The notes under the pieces: model-generated
What the model saw: only the letters and a program-made list of their open reading frames with translations
Databases searched by the model: none
Told to the model about the DNA's origin: nothing
Shown: one piece after another, positions 44,448 through 53,326 of the stretch
Numbering within the stretch: position 1 is the first letter of the stretch
Layout: every line of letters starts with the position of its first letter
Made by a program: the position numbers and the translations under genes
From: Parafrankia irregularis
GTDB taxonomy: Bacteria > Actinomycetota > Actinomycetes > Frankiales > Frankiaceae
Length of the DNA stretch: 64,000 nucleotides
Direction: 5' to 3'
Assembly (NCBI RefSeq): GCF_001536285.1
Contig: NZ_FAOZ01000001.1
Coordinates: 496,001-560,000, forward strand

Positions 44448-45902
44448 TCAACAGGCACCGGCGGACCGTACCTCCCCAGCCCCGGGATCAGGCTGAATCC
44501 GACCCGATCCCGGGCCGAGCGAACGCTCCACCGCCGTGCCTGACAACCGGACCGGCGACACCCGACGGGATACGGATGCGGCCGCGGCGCGGGCATCGGC
44601 GCGGTGCACGAGGTGCACCAGCACGCCCGCCGCGAAGGCCGTGACGGCCTGACAGCCGAGCATCGCCAACGCGGTGCGCCTCGCGTCACCGTCCGCCACC
44701 CCGATCGCTCCCGCGGTGACGCCGGCGCAGACCCAGAGAACCAGGACCACCCGCCGCTGCGCGGACCCCAGCAGGTAGGTGGCGAACATCAGAGTCAGCG
44801 CGAGGAAGGTCATGCCGAGCGCGAGGATCGACAGCGAGGAGGCGCCCCCGGTGAGGTCCTCGCCGAACACGAGCGACAGCAGGGGCTTCGCCGCGACCGC
44901 GCCGATGGCGGCGAGCGCGAGGCCTGGTGCCACGACGAGCCCGCACGCCACGGTGAGCGCGGCGGTGGCGCCGCGGCCCTCGGCCCGGCGCCGGGCCGCC
45001 TCGGGCAGGAGGAAGTTCGCCACCGCGAGGCCGATGAACACTGGCACCTTGCAGGCGGTGGCGATCGCCGCGTAGGCGCCGGCGCCGTCGTGGTCCAGCC
45101 AGCCGACGATGACGACGTCCATGTTCTGCAGCAGGGCCAGCGGTACCAGCGCACCGAGCGCCACCCAGGTGCTGGCCAGCAGCCCCGGCCGCCGGAGGAT
45201 CTGAGCCTCCGGGATCGCGAGCGGGCCGGTGGCGGCGAGCGACGCCGACCGGGCGGCCCGCTGCGAGGCCGCCACCACGGCCCGTGGCACCTTCGCCAGG
45301 CCCTTGCGGGCATGGTCGGTGCCCAGCGCGACGCCCAGCACCAGCCCGAGCCCGGCCCCGTTCACCCCGAGGCCGGCGACGACGAACACGACGACCAGAC
45401 CGACCCGGGCCGCTGCCTCGGCAACGAAGTTGCCCGCGAGGCGGCGGTAGGCACCCCGCGCCTGGAGCACCCCGCGCTCCACGCACAGAAGCGTCCACAC
45501 CGCGGCCCCGATGACGGCCTCGGCGACGGCCAACGGATGCGCGTAGGACAACAGCAGGGCCGCCGGCCGGCAGATCAGCAGAGCCACCACCGTGGCGACG
45601 AAGACACCGAACAGGCACTGGCGGCGCAGGTCACGGATCCAGCCCCACTGATCGCGCCGGCTGTCACCGTAGGCGGCCGTCTCCTTCTGCACGACCGCGA
45701 TGAGAAGCGCGTTGCCGACCACCGAGAGCACCATGAAGATGCTCACCTGGACGACCACCGCACCATAGGCTGCCGGGTCGAGAACCCGCGCGAGCACCAG
45801 GTTCATCAGCAGGTTGATGCCGTTGGCGAACGCACCGGCGACCGCGAGGGCCGCGGGGCCGGCAATCAACCCGGCGATGGTCGCCCGAGCACGCGTCACC
45901 AT
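44448..45902 (-). CDS. Polysaccharide flippase-like membrane protein (MOP superfamily)
   Basis: 484 residues from an ATG with GGGAG eight bases upstream. Twelve or more membrane segments are visible, beginning ALAVAGAFANGINLLMNLVLARVLDP, the hallmark of the Wzx/MATE-like polysaccharide exporters, with YAAIATACKVPVFIGLAVANFLLP in the second half. It should move lipid-linked sugars across the membrane. A GT4 glycosyltransferase diverges from it, supporting an exopolysaccharide or glycolipid role. The C-terminal 50 residues are polar and variable. Confidence 0.85.
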   Translation of the reverse strand: MVTRARATIAGLIAGPAALAVAGAFANGINLLMNLVLARVLDPAAYGAVVVQVSIFMVLSVVGNALLIAVVQKETAAYGDSRRDQWGWIRDLRRQCLFGVFVATVVALLICRPAALLLSYAHPLAVAEAVIGAAVWTLLCVERGVLQARGAYRRLAGNFVAEAAARVGLVVVFVVAGLGVNGAGLGLVLGVALGTDHARKGLAKVPRAVVAASQRAARSASLAATGPLAIPEAQILRRPGLLASTWVALGALVPLALLQNMDVVIVGWLDHDGAGAYAAIATACKVPVFIGLAVANFLLPEAARRRAEGRGATAALTVACGLVVAPGLALAAIGAVAAKPLLSLVFGEDLTGGASSLSILALGMTFLALTLMFATYLLGSAQRRVVLVLWVCAGVTAGAIGVADGDARRTALAMLGCQAVTAFAAGVLVHLVHRADARAAAASVSRRVSPVRLSGTAVERSLGPGSGRIQPDPGAGEVRSAGAC

Positions 45903-46242
45903 GGGTCGCTCCCTGGTCCCGGTCGGCGTCGGCCGCCCGGCTCCCCTGCACCGGACGTGAGGCGGATCACTGGTCATGATGACAGGAAATGCCGCAATAG
46001 TACGGCCCTGACGCCACCAACGGTATAAAGCGGCACCTGGAAGCGGTATCAGCAGCCGGGCGGGAGGCGACCGCCGCGAACGTCGCCGGCCCGACCAGGG
46101 GGCCCGACCACCCGGTGCCGCCGCCACGGATGCGGCGCGCTGTGAGTAACTTCTCGGCCGAGGACGTACCGGACGCACCGGGCGTCCGGTACGTGCGGGC
46201 GTGCGGGCAGGGCGCGCCGGACAGGACGACGGGAGCGATCTG
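45903..46242. promoter_or_regulatory. Divergent promoter region of the flippase and glycosyltransferase
   Basis: 340 bases. A TATAAA stands at about 46023 and AT-richer sequence around 45975-46030 could hold promoters, but no -35/-10 pair is convincing and no operator is seen. Confidence 0.4.
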
Positions 46243-47979
46243 GTGACGACAGCTGCACCGCGGCCCACCCAGGCACTGGCAGGCCGGCACCTGGTCTTCC
46301 TCAACTGGCGGGACAGCGTGCACCCGCAGGCCGGCGGGGCCGAGCTGTTCTGCCACTCGATCGCCGAGCGGTTCGCCGCGGCCGGTGTCCGCGTCACCCT
46401 GCTCACGTCCCGCCCGCCGGGTGCCGCGGCGCACAGCATGGTCGACGGCGTCGCCGTGCGCCGAGGCGGTGGCACCTTCGGGGTGTACCCGTCGGTCCTG
46501 GCGCGGCTGGCGCGGATGGCCCACTCCGACGATGGCGTCGACGCCGTCGTCGACTGCCAGAACGGGATCCCCTTCTTCAGCCCCCTGGTGCTCCCCGCCC
46601 GCATCCCGGTGGTGCAGGTCCTGCACCACGTCCACCAGAAGCAGTTCCCGCTGTACTTTCCGGGCCCGGTCGCCCGGGTCGGACAGCTCCTGGAGGCCCC
46701 GGGCAGCCGGTGGGTCTACCGGCGCCGGCCGGTGGCCGTGGTCTCTCCGTCCACCCGGGACGAGGCCCGCGGCGTGCTGGCCCTGCCCGGCGCCCGGTTC
46801 CTCGTCCCCAACGGCGTCACCGTGCCGGGCGGCGTCACCGGCGCTGACGGCGCTGACGGCGCTGACGGCGCTGACGGCGTGACCCGTGCTGACGGCGTCA
46901 CCGGCGCTGACAGTCTGACCGGACCCGAGCACGCGGATGATCTCGCCCGGCGGGCGGCCGGGCCGACCATCGTGTGCGTCGGGCGGCTCGTCCCGCACAA
47001 GCGCCTGCACCTGCTGATCGAGGCTCTCCCCGCGCTGCTGCGCACCCACCCGGACCTGTCCGTGCACATCGTCGGCGACGGGCCGGACCGCGCCCGCCTC
47101 GCCGACCTCGCGGCCCGACTGATGATCACTCAGGGCGACGGCGCCTCGGACGCGACCCTGCGCTGGCACGGATTCGCCCCCGCCGAGGTGCGCGACGCCG
47201 TGCTCGCCTCCGCCTGGCTGACGGTGAACCCGTCCCACGGCGAGGGCTGGGGCCTGTCGGTGCTGGAGGCGAACGGACTGGGCGTGCCCGCCGTCGCCTT
47301 CCGGGTCCCGGGGCTGCGCGACTCCGTCCGCGACGGGGTCACCGGCTGGCTGGTGGACGAACCGGCGCGGCTCGGCGAAACCATCTCGGCCGCGCTGACC
47401 CGTCTCGCCGACCCCGCGCAGGCGAGGACCGTGCGCGCCGCGGCCCGCGCCTGGGCGGACGGCTTCAGCTGGGACACCAGCGCCGACCTGCTGGCCGGGA
47501 TCATCGCCTCCGAGCTCGACCGCCTCGGCAACGCCAGGTCGGCGGCGCCCGCCGGGCCGGGCGAGCCGCCCACCAGGACCCGCGGCCGGCGGCTCACCGG
47601 CGGGCCGCGCCCAGCCCACCGGGCGCCGGGCATCGGGCACCGGCCCGCCCGCGACCGGCGGCGCCCCGACGACCAGCTGACCCTGGTCGAGTTCGACCTG
47701 GCAGCCAGCGCCGACCTGCCCGTGCTGCGACGGACCGACCTGCTGTTCGAGCTGACCCCGCGGAGCGAGCCCGGCAGCGACACCGCAACCGGCACAGCGA
47801 CCGAAACGGCAACCGACGACGGGCGGACGCGACGTTTCGCCGCGCTCTTCTACGGTGCCGACAACACCGGCGCCCGGACGGCGCTGGCCCGCCGCGGGCT
47901 GCGCCCGGCCAGCCGCCCGCGCCCGGCCACCGGCGAGGATCTCCTGGTCGCGGCCGCGCACCCCTACACACGCGACTGA
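46243..47979 (+). CDS. GT4-family glycosyltransferase
   Basis: 578 residues from a GTG with GGGAG seven bases upstream. The N-terminal domain has HLVFLNWRDSVHPQAGGAE, the donor domain has TIVCVGRLVPHKRLHLLIEA and HGEGWGLSVLEANGLGVPAV with the ExxxxxxxE retaining motif. A Gly/Ala/Asp repeat (GADGADGADG) lies between the domains. The C-terminal 150 residues (after about 435) are Arg/Pro-rich followed by a small folded segment (LTLVEFDLAASADLPVLRRT). It transfers sugars from nucleotide donors, probably for a polysaccharide handled by the divergent flippase. Confidence 0.88.
   Translation: MTTAAPRPTQALAGRHLVFLNWRDSVHPQAGGAELFCHSIAERFAAAGVRVTLLTSRPPGAAAHSMVDGVAVRRGGGTFGVYPSVLARLARMAHSDDGVDAVVDCQNGIPFFSPLVLPARIPVVQVLHHVHQKQFPLYFPGPVARVGQLLEAPGSRWVYRRRPVAVVSPSTRDEARGVLALPGARFLVPNGVTVPGGVTGADGADGADGADGVTRADGVTGADSLTGPEHADDLARRAAGPTIVCVGRLVPHKRLHLLIEALPALLRTHPDLSVHIVGDGPDRARLADLAARLMITQGDGASDATLRWHGFAPAEVRDAVLASAWLTVNPSHGEGWGLSVLEANGLGVPAVAFRVPGLRDSVRDGVTGWLVDEPARLGETISAALTRLADPAQARTVRAAARAWADGFSWDTSADLLAGIIASELDRLGNARSAAPAGPGEPPTRTRGRRLTGGPRPAHRAPGIGHRPARDRRRPDDQLTLVEFDLAASADLPVLRRTDLLFELTPRSEPGSDTATGTATETATDDGRTRRFAALFYGADNTGARTALARRGLRPASRPRPATGEDLLVAAAHPYTRD
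46841..46878 (+). repeat. 9-bp tandem repeat inside the glycosyltransferase
   Basis: GCGCTGACG is repeated four times (46841, 46850, 46859, 46868) and encodes Gly-Ala-Asp units in the interdomain loop. Copy-number changes would keep the reading frame. Confidence 0.9.
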
Positions 47980-47996
47980 CCGCGGACCCGGTCGAG

Positions 47997-48515
47997 GTGG
48001 CCACGCCGGAGGTCAGAAGCACGCTGGAGCGCAACGAGTGCGTGCGGCGCTACACCGCGTCCATGCCCAACGACGCGTTCACCCGACTGGTCGACAGGGT
48101 CGCCGGGAACGCCAGGTCAGGTGCCTCCTGGGCGGAGGGGCTGCTCTACCACTGGCTGGACGCGGAACGCTCCGACACCAAGCGGACCGTGCTGCTCCAG
48201 GAAATGGTCCGCAGCTCCTTCCTCGGCTGCCCGTTCGAATGCCTCACCCGGCTGGCCGCCGTCCGTGAGACCAACGTGAGCTCCCGCTCCGCCGAGCTGC
48301 TCGTCATGGCCGGCCCGGCCGGAGAACAGGCACTCATCCGCGCCCTTCCGGGGATTCGCGGTGCACCAGCGCCGCGGCGCACGCATTGTCGCCTGATCTC
48401 AGAGCACCGAAACCCACCGTTTCGGTCTCGGATGAGACACCTGCCGGCCGGGTGGAAAGCACCCGGCGGAGGGTGCTTTGTCCTACTCTTGGCCGGTGGA
48501 CCTGTGGTCGGTTGA
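47997..48515 (+). CDS. Hypothetical protein
   Basis: 172 residues from a GTG 18 bases after the glycosyltransferase stop; an ATG at 48063 is an alternative. The first 120 residues look like a soluble helical protein (DAFTRLVDRVAGNARSGASW, GLLYHWLDAERSDTKRTVLL, CLTRLAAVRETNVSSRSAEL). The last 45 residues run across two hairpins and into the next gene and look non-native, so the gene may be frameshifted or end earlier. I recognise no family. Confidence 0.5.
   Translation: MATPEVRSTLERNECVRRYTASMPNDAFTRLVDRVAGNARSGASWAEGLLYHWLDAERSDTKRTVLLQEMVRSSFLGCPFECLTRLAAVRETNVSSRSAELLVMAGPAGEQALIRALPGIRGAPAPRRTHCRLISEHRNPPFRSRMRHLPAGWKAPGGGCFVLLLAGGPVVG
48456..48479 (+). terminator. Hairpin overlapping a possible ribosome site
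   Basis: Perfect 9-bp stem AAAGCACCC / GGGTGCTTT with loop GGCGGA. A second hairpin, CCGAAAC-CCACC-GTTTCGG, lies 30 bases upstream (about 48408-48426). They may end the upstream transcript; the first also enfolds GGAGG before a TTG. Confidence 0.6.
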
Positions 48516-48882
48516 CTCCACCGCCTCGCCGGAAGATCAGAAGTGGCTGGTCGGCCTGGCGACCGTCAACCTGGTCTTCGGGCCGGCCGTCACCGGCCTC
48601 GTCCGGCGCCGCTACGGCGACGCTGTGGCGGAGAAGTACCAAACCGTGGCCAGGCGGCTCCTGTTCCTGATGTACCTCGCCTGGATCACCTTGTTCTGGG
48701 GCGCCCTGTTCGGGGCCGCCTTCGTCGCCCTCGGGCTCGTCACCGAGGCGTGGATACGCCTGCGGGGCCGTCGACAGAACCACCAGGCGCAGCGGGCGGC
48801 GTCATCCTCTTCCTCTTCGGCCGACCTGCCACCCGAAGGTCCCCCGAGGGCTGTGGGGCAACTTGACCCACAGCAGCGATAG
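48496..48882 (+). CDS. Small membrane protein of unknown function
   Basis: 128 residues from the GTG at 48496 (VDLWSVDSTASPEDQ), or 134 from a TTG at 48478 that sits five bases after GGAGG. Two membrane segments are clear (WLVGLATVNLVFGPAVTGLV and LLFLMYLAWITLFWGALFGAAF), followed by a basic and then Ser-rich tail. No family is recognised. The hairpin over the TTG region could regulate its start. Confidence 0.6.
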   Translation: MDLWSVDSTASPEDQKWLVGLATVNLVFGPAVTGLVRRRYGDAVAEKYQTVARRLLFLMYLAWITLFWGALFGAAFVALGLVTEAWIRLRGRRQNHQAQRAASSSSSSADLPPEGPPRAVGQLDPQQR

Positions 48883-49043
48883 CGAGTCACCCGCGCATGC
48901 GGTGCAGTCAGCTCCGACGTGAACCCGCGCCGATCGCCTGGCGCTTCCGTCAGTGGGGAGGTCGGCATGAAAGAGCCGGATCGCGACGATGTTGATCGCC
49001 GCGCCATTTCCGCCTGCTCCCGACCGCAGCCTTCGGTCGAACG

Positions 49044-49313
49044 ATGAGGCCCCGCGAAAGAGAGAAGCTGCCAGCGTTGGGCCGGAAGCTGGGCACTGCC
49101 GCGGACCGGGTCCTGATGATCGTGGCGACAGTGATCTTTGTCGCTCTCGAGCCGTTCGGCGCGATCATCGAGGGCATCGCAATGGCAGCGGTGGCGATAT
49201 CGGAGAGGAAGCCGGCCGCCACCGTCGGCGACGAACCGGTCGCAGGTCCAGAAGGCATCAGTGGTGCATCAATATCAATAAAAAGGCCGGCGGAGCCGCT
49301 CGACAATTCGTAA
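49044..49313 (+). CDS. Small hypothetical membrane protein
   Basis: 89 residues. A basic N-terminus (MRPREREKLPALGRKLG) is followed by one hydrophobic segment (VLMIVATVIFVALEPFGAII) and a polar tail. No good ribosome site and no recognised family. The surrounding 48.9-49.6 kb is visibly less GC-rich than the rest of the window, which hints at foreign origin. It may not be a gene. Confidence 0.4.
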   Translation: MRPREREKLPALGRKLGTAADRVLMIVATVIFVALEPFGAIIEGIAMAAVAISERKPAATVGDEPVAGPEGISGASISIKRPAEPLDNS

Positions 49314-49519
49314 GAAGTTAGGGTTTCGGTTACCGCAGAGCCTGCTGCAGAATCCTGAGATTCGGTGGATCCTCGCCACCAGCATGGGCTTGGCGGAACC
49401 GCGCCAACGAAATGCGAACACGACCCGCACAGCCATCCATCGAGGGCCCCGCGTCGCCACACAGCACGAGCATTTCACCTCAAGCACGACAAAATGGGCA
49501 GAGATTCACCTGGCAACCC

Positions 49520-49573
49520 GCAAGAAGTAAGGATTTTGGTCGTTGGAACGACCAAAATCGTTCATTCTTGCGA
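49520..49573. repeat. 54-bp imperfect palindrome
   Basis: Two 26-base arms around a GG centre match at 23 of 26 positions; the inner 13 pairs (GATTTTGGTCGTT/AACGACCAAAATC) are perfect. A sequence like the left arm (CGTAAGAAGTTAGGG) occurs once more near 49307. It lies 15 bases beyond the stop of the TetR gene, so it could act as its terminator or be part of a mobile element end. Confidence 0.8.
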
Positions 49574-49587
49574 CTCGCCAAACAAGG

Positions 49588-50313
49588 CTACCGGGCGCCG
49601 TCCAGAAAGGCGCGGACGAGCGCCGCGGGCATCGGGTCACCCAGGGGCAGGTGCCGGACCAGGAGCCGGAAGTAGAGCGGGCCGAACAGCTGGTCCAGGG
49701 CGATCTGGATGTCGAGGTCGGGCCGTAGCTCGCCGCGGTCGACCGCGCCCTGGATCAGGATGGTGCCGGCATCCCGGCGGGGCTTGATCCACAGCGCGCG
49801 CAGCTGGTCCGCGAGCACCGCGTCGGTCTGGGCCGCACCGATCAGCTCGGCCATGATCGCACCGGCGCGGCCACGGAAGGCGTCCACCATCAGGGTGATC
49901 TGCGCGGTCAGGTCGCGGGCGAGATCACCGGAGTCGAACATGCCCATCTCTGGCCGGTAGCGGTGGAAGTAGGCGTCCACCGCCACGGCACCCCGGCTGG
50001 GCCACCACTTGTAGATCGTTACCTTGCTGACCCCGGCGCGGGCCGCGATCGCCTCCATCGTCGCCGCAGCGAGGCCGCCCTCGATCAGCAGATCCGCGGC
50101 GGCGTCGAGAATCGCCAGCCGGGCCCGTTCACTGCGCGGCCGGCCGGGCCCAGACCGACCAGGCCCAGACCGCCCCGCCCCGGTCTGGTCCAACCCGGGA
50201 CGGCCCGACCCGGGACCGACGGGTACCACCGGGTCACCCTGAGGCGCAGGTGTACCGCGCGCTGAGGCTGACCCGTCGCCCGCCGGGCGGGCGACGGACA
50301 GATCGTCGGTCAC
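49588..50313 (-). CDS. TetR/AcrR-family transcriptional regulator
   Basis: 241 residues from GTG. A 65-residue Pro/Gly/Ser arm with GPGRS repeats precedes the helix-turn-helix (ATMEAIAARAGVSKVTIYKW, about 83-102). The ligand domain continues to LGDPMPAALVRAFLDGAR and fits the TetR_C family found in efflux regulators. A later start would trim the arm, which is probably not folded. It diverges from an MFS gene, with two similar operator-like sequences in between, and likely represses it. Confidence 0.9.
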   Translation of the reverse strand: MTDDLSVARPAGDGSASARGTPAPQGDPVVPVGPGSGRPGLDQTGAGRSGPGRSGPGRPRSERARLAILDAAADLLIEGGLAAATMEAIAARAGVSKVTIYKWWPSRGAVAVDAYFHRYRPEMGMFDSGDLARDLTAQITLMVDAFRGRAGAIMAELIGAAQTDAVLADQLRALWIKPRRDAGTILIQGAVDRGELRPDLDIQIALDQLFGPLYFRLLVRHLPLGDPMPAALVRAFLDGAR

Positions 50314-50325
50314 ATCCGCAGCCTA

Positions 50326-50374
50326 TTTCATGTACGCGGCGTTCAGCTATAAGCTTTCATGAACACAGCGTTCA
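50326..50374. promoter_or_regulatory. Paired operator-like repeats
   Basis: Two 20-bp direct repeats (TTTCATGTACGCGGCGTTCA and TTTCATGAACACAGCGTTCA, 17 of 20 identical) lie 29 bases apart. Each ends in a dyad; the second is TGAAC-N5-GTTCA. The pair fills the divergent tetR/MFS promoter region. Confidence 0.65.
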
Positions 50375-50390
50375 CTATCAAAGGTTGATC

Positions 50391-51605
50391 ATGGTCGAGT
50401 CGACCGCGTCCTTCCACGAGGTCCGCGCGGACCCCCAGCGCCTACGCGTCGTGGCACTGTTCCTGGCCATGGCCTGCGGGCTGACCGTCGCGAACATCTA
50501 CTACTCGCAGCCGATCCTCGCCGAACTGGCTGGCGCGTTCGATGCCAGCCAGGGCACCACCGCACTCATCGTGACGATCACCCAGATCGGCTACGCGCTG
50601 GGTCTGCTGCTGATCGTCCCGCTCGGCGACCTGCTGGCGAACCGGCGCCTCGCCGTCTGCCTGGTCAGTGGCACCGCGGTCGCACTGGTGGCGGCGGCCG
50701 CGGCCCCGTCGCTGCCCGTCTTCATGGCGGCGGCGCTGGTGATCGGGTCGACGTCCACGGTCGCGCAGGTGCTGGTGCCGTTCGCGGCCCATCTGGCCCC
50801 TGCGGGCCGGGAAGGCAGGGTCGTCGGTCAGGTCATGAGCGGGCTGCTGCTCGGGATCCTGCTGGCCCGGACCACCTCAAGCCTGATCGCCGCCGCACTG
50901 TCCTGGCGGTGGGTCTACGGAATCTCCGCGGCGCTGATGGTGGCGGTGGCCGTCACCGCGCTACGGGTGCTGCCGGAGCGCCGGCCCGCGCCCGGCCCGC
51001 GGTACCCGGCGCTCATCGCCTCACTGGTCGAGCTGGTGCGCCACGAGCCCGTCCTGCGCCGGCGGGCCTTCTACCAGACGCTGATGTTCGGCGCGTTCAG
51101 CGCCTTCTGGACGTCCATCGCCTACGACCTGCACGAGCGCCACGGCTTGGGCCAGGTCGCGATCGGTGTTTTCGCCCTCGTCGGGGCCGGCGGCGCGGCC
51201 GCGGCACCGATCGCGGGGCGGCTGGGCGACCTCGGCCGGACCCGGCTGGGAACCGGCGCCGGCCTGCTGCTCGCCGCCGGCGCGATGCTGCTCGCCCTGG
51301 TCGCCGAGAGCTCGGTGATCGCGCTGGCCGCGGCCGGCCTCCTGCTCGACTTCGGCGTGCAGGCGACGCAGGTCCTCGGGCAGCGCGAGATCTACACGAC
51401 CCGGCCCGAGTCCCGCGCCCGGATGAACGCGGTGTACCTGGCCACGATGTTCGCGGGCGGGGCGATCGGCTCCGCGCTGTCCGGTGCGATCTACGACACG
51501 CACGGCTGGTCCGGAGTGGCGATCTTCGCCGGGATTCTGCCGCTTATCGGGTTCGCCCACTGGCTTCGTACGCCCACCGGCCGCGTGGCAACGATCGCAG
51601 CGTAG
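50391..51605 (+). CDS. Major facilitator superfamily transporter (YnfM-like)
   Basis: 404 residues from an ATG preceded by AAAGG. Twelve membrane segments; ALFLAMACGLTVANIYYSQPIL in segment 1 and YALGLLLIVPLGDLLANRRL after segment 2 are characteristic of the YgaY/YnfM-type drug-proton exchangers. The second half has YQTLMFGAFSAFWTSIAYDL. It is probably an efflux protein controlled by the divergent TetR protein. Confidence 0.9.
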   Translation: MVESTASFHEVRADPQRLRVVALFLAMACGLTVANIYYSQPILAELAGAFDASQGTTALIVTITQIGYALGLLLIVPLGDLLANRRLAVCLVSGTAVALVAAAAAPSLPVFMAAALVIGSTSTVAQVLVPFAAHLAPAGREGRVVGQVMSGLLLGILLARTTSSLIAAALSWRWVYGISAALMVAVAVTALRVLPERRPAPGPRYPALIASLVELVRHEPVLRRRAFYQTLMFGAFSAFWTSIAYDLHERHGLGQVAIGVFALVGAGGAAAAPIAGRLGDLGRTRLGTGAGLLLAAGAMLLALVAESSVIALAAAGLLLDFGVQATQVLGQREIYTTRPESRARMNAVYLATMFAGGAIGSALSGAIYDTHGWSGVAIFAGILPLIGFAHWLRTPTGRVATIAA

Positions 51606-51706
51606 ACGGAGCGCCGCCGGGAGGCGAAGATGATCCGCCGGGCGTTCACCGGTGACGACGGAGCCGGAGCGATCAGGCCGCACACCCTGCGGCGACGGCG
51701 GACTCC

Positions 51707-52102
51707 TCAGTAGTGGATGACCGGCTCGCGGCCCAGCAGCTCGTCGTAGCCGTGGGGAAGCTGCCCGGCGACGTCCTCGAACTCGTTGGGGCTGATCGAC
51801 GTCTTCAGCGCCGCGACCACGGCACGGGCATGCTGGCGGGCATGCGCCTTGTCGCAACCGCCGCCTTCCCGCTCGGCGACGCGGCGGTAGAACTCGTCGA
51901 GCCCGAAGCGCTCGCCACGGCCGGATGGCGGCAACGCCGCGGCGAACGCGGGCGGTAGCTGGGAGGCGAGATCCTTGGTCTCGCCGCCGGACAGCCGCTC
52001 GCCGAGCACCCCCAGCGTGGCCCGGATGGCGGTCTCGGCGTGCTCGACGCTGTCCATCCGGCCGGTCTCACGGACCGTCGAGACGAGTTCATCGCGCTTC
52101 AT
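51707..52102 (-). CDS. DUF2267 protein
   Basis: 131 residues from the ATG at 52102 (MKRDELVSTVRETGRMDSVE) with GAGGGGCG upstream. The two-repeat DUF2267 pattern is clear: AIRATLGVLGERLSGGETKDL and ASQLPPAFAAALPPSG, then ARAVVAALKTSISPNEFEDV and AGQLPHGYDELLG. The family is small, soluble and of unknown role, often linked to stress. It converges with the MFS gene. Confidence 0.9.
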   Translation of the reverse strand: MKRDELVSTVRETGRMDSVEHAETAIRATLGVLGERLSGGETKDLASQLPPAFAAALPPSGRGERFGLDEFYRRVAEREGGGCDKAHARQHARAVVAALKTSISPNEFEDVAGQLPHGYDELLGREPVIHY

Positions 52103-52339
52103 CAGCTTCGCCCCTCTTCGTGCGCTCTTCGCCGCTTCGCCGCTTCCCGCCCGCCCGCTCCCCTGGTCGCCCCGCGAACCGACCATGGGAGGCAGACCGG
52201 CGGACCGTGGGCGACATCGCCCACGTCGACAGCTTGCCCACTACGGGAAGAATCACGCGGAACGCTTAACGTGACCGCAGATGATCAGAGGAGAAGATCC
52301 GTCGAGGGTCGGAGATCCCTCCCCGCGGTAACTCCCGTT

Positions 52340-53101
52340 TCAGTCGTCGGACCGCCCCCGCGCGTATCGGAAGAGGATGTTGTTGACGAATTTCGCTCCC
52401 GACCCGTCGATCACGGCCCGCAGATAACCGTGTTCCGCCTGCCCGCTCATCGCCTTCTGATGCCCGAGCAGATCGAACTCCGCGAGCGGAATCCAACGGC
52501 CGTTCACCAGCACCAGGCCCTTGTAGCCGAGGTCGTGGAGGTACTCGAGGGTGGGGGCGGCGGGAGATCGAGCTTCTTCGATCTCGACGAGCAGGTTCGG
52601 GCGCCATTTCCGGATGATGCCCTCGGCGCCGCGCAGCGCGGCGAGCTCATGACCCTCGACGTCGATCTTGACAAGCCCGACGTCGTCGAGCTCGAGGCTG
52701 TCGAGGCGGAAGGTCTCGACAGTGATGGAACGCCCGCCCGGGAGGGGACCGAGGGACGCCCGCCCCTCGGTGCCACGCCCTCCCTCAGGCAGGGACAGCT
52801 TTGCCGTACCTGCCTCGTCGGAGGCCGCCTTGGCGATCACGGTGACATTGGGGGAGGCCACGCGGGCGATGAACGCCGCGAGTTCCGGGTTGGGTTCGAC
52901 GGTCACCACGGTCTGCGCGATGCGTGAGAGCCAGAAGGTCCACGGGCCGTACCATCCACCGACGTCCACCACCGTCTGACCCGGCGCGACCAGGGACCGG
53001 ACCTGGCCGAGTACCGGCTCGAACCTGCGGTGAGCCAATGCGATGGCGTCTCCGAAGGCGCGATCGGGAATCAACCCGGCGACGACGCTCGCGACATTCA
53101 T
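52340..53101 (-). CDS. FkbM-family methyltransferase
   Basis: 253 residues. The SAM-binding motif is QTVVDVGGWYGPWTFWLSRI followed by VVTVEPNPELAAFI; the FkbM signature LVKIDVEGHELAALRGAEGI and LLVEIEEARS complete the fold. Such enzymes O-methylate sugars or natural products. The end (AEHGYLRAVIDGSGAKFVNN) is unusual but intact. No partner gene adjoins it; the previous glycosyltransferase/flippase pair is 4-8 kb away, so a shared polysaccharide substrate is only a guess. Confidence 0.9.
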   Translation of the reverse strand: MNVASVVAGLIPDRAFGDAIALAHRRFEPVLGQVRSLVAPGQTVVDVGGWYGPWTFWLSRIAQTVVTVEPNPELAAFIARVASPNVTVIAKAASDEAGTAKLSLPEGGRGTEGRASLGPLPGGRSITVETFRLDSLELDDVGLVKIDVEGHELAALRGAEGIIRKWRPNLLVEIEEARSPAAPTLEYLHDLGYKGLVLVNGRWIPLAEFDLLGHQKAMSGQAEHGYLRAVIDGSGAKFVNNILFRYARGRSDD

Positions 53102-53326
53102 CTGAGTCGTACCTCTCTGTCATGCCGCCCAGGGAAATCCGGCCACCCACTCGCGCAACGGCCGAGTATCAAGTGACTACCGACCACCGCGACAGCTCGG
53201 CGGGATGTTACACCCGGCCACCTCGCCGGCCGGAGGGCCAGGGTATCTGTCGGGCTCTGCCGATGATGACGATCCGCAATGTGGCGACGGTTTTACGGGT
53301 GGCTCAGCGTGGCCACCCGAGCCGCT

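Noticed and set aside
45967-47961. 664-codon minus-strand frame opposite the glycosyltransferase
   Set aside because: Shadow of a gene with clear GT4 motifs; Gly/Arg/Val-rich with no domain.
48950-49462. 170-codon minus-strand frame opposite the small membrane ORF
   Set aside because: Cys/Trp/Ser/Arg-rich without a domain or ribosome site; the plus-strand ORF with a membrane segment is a better, though still weak, candidate.
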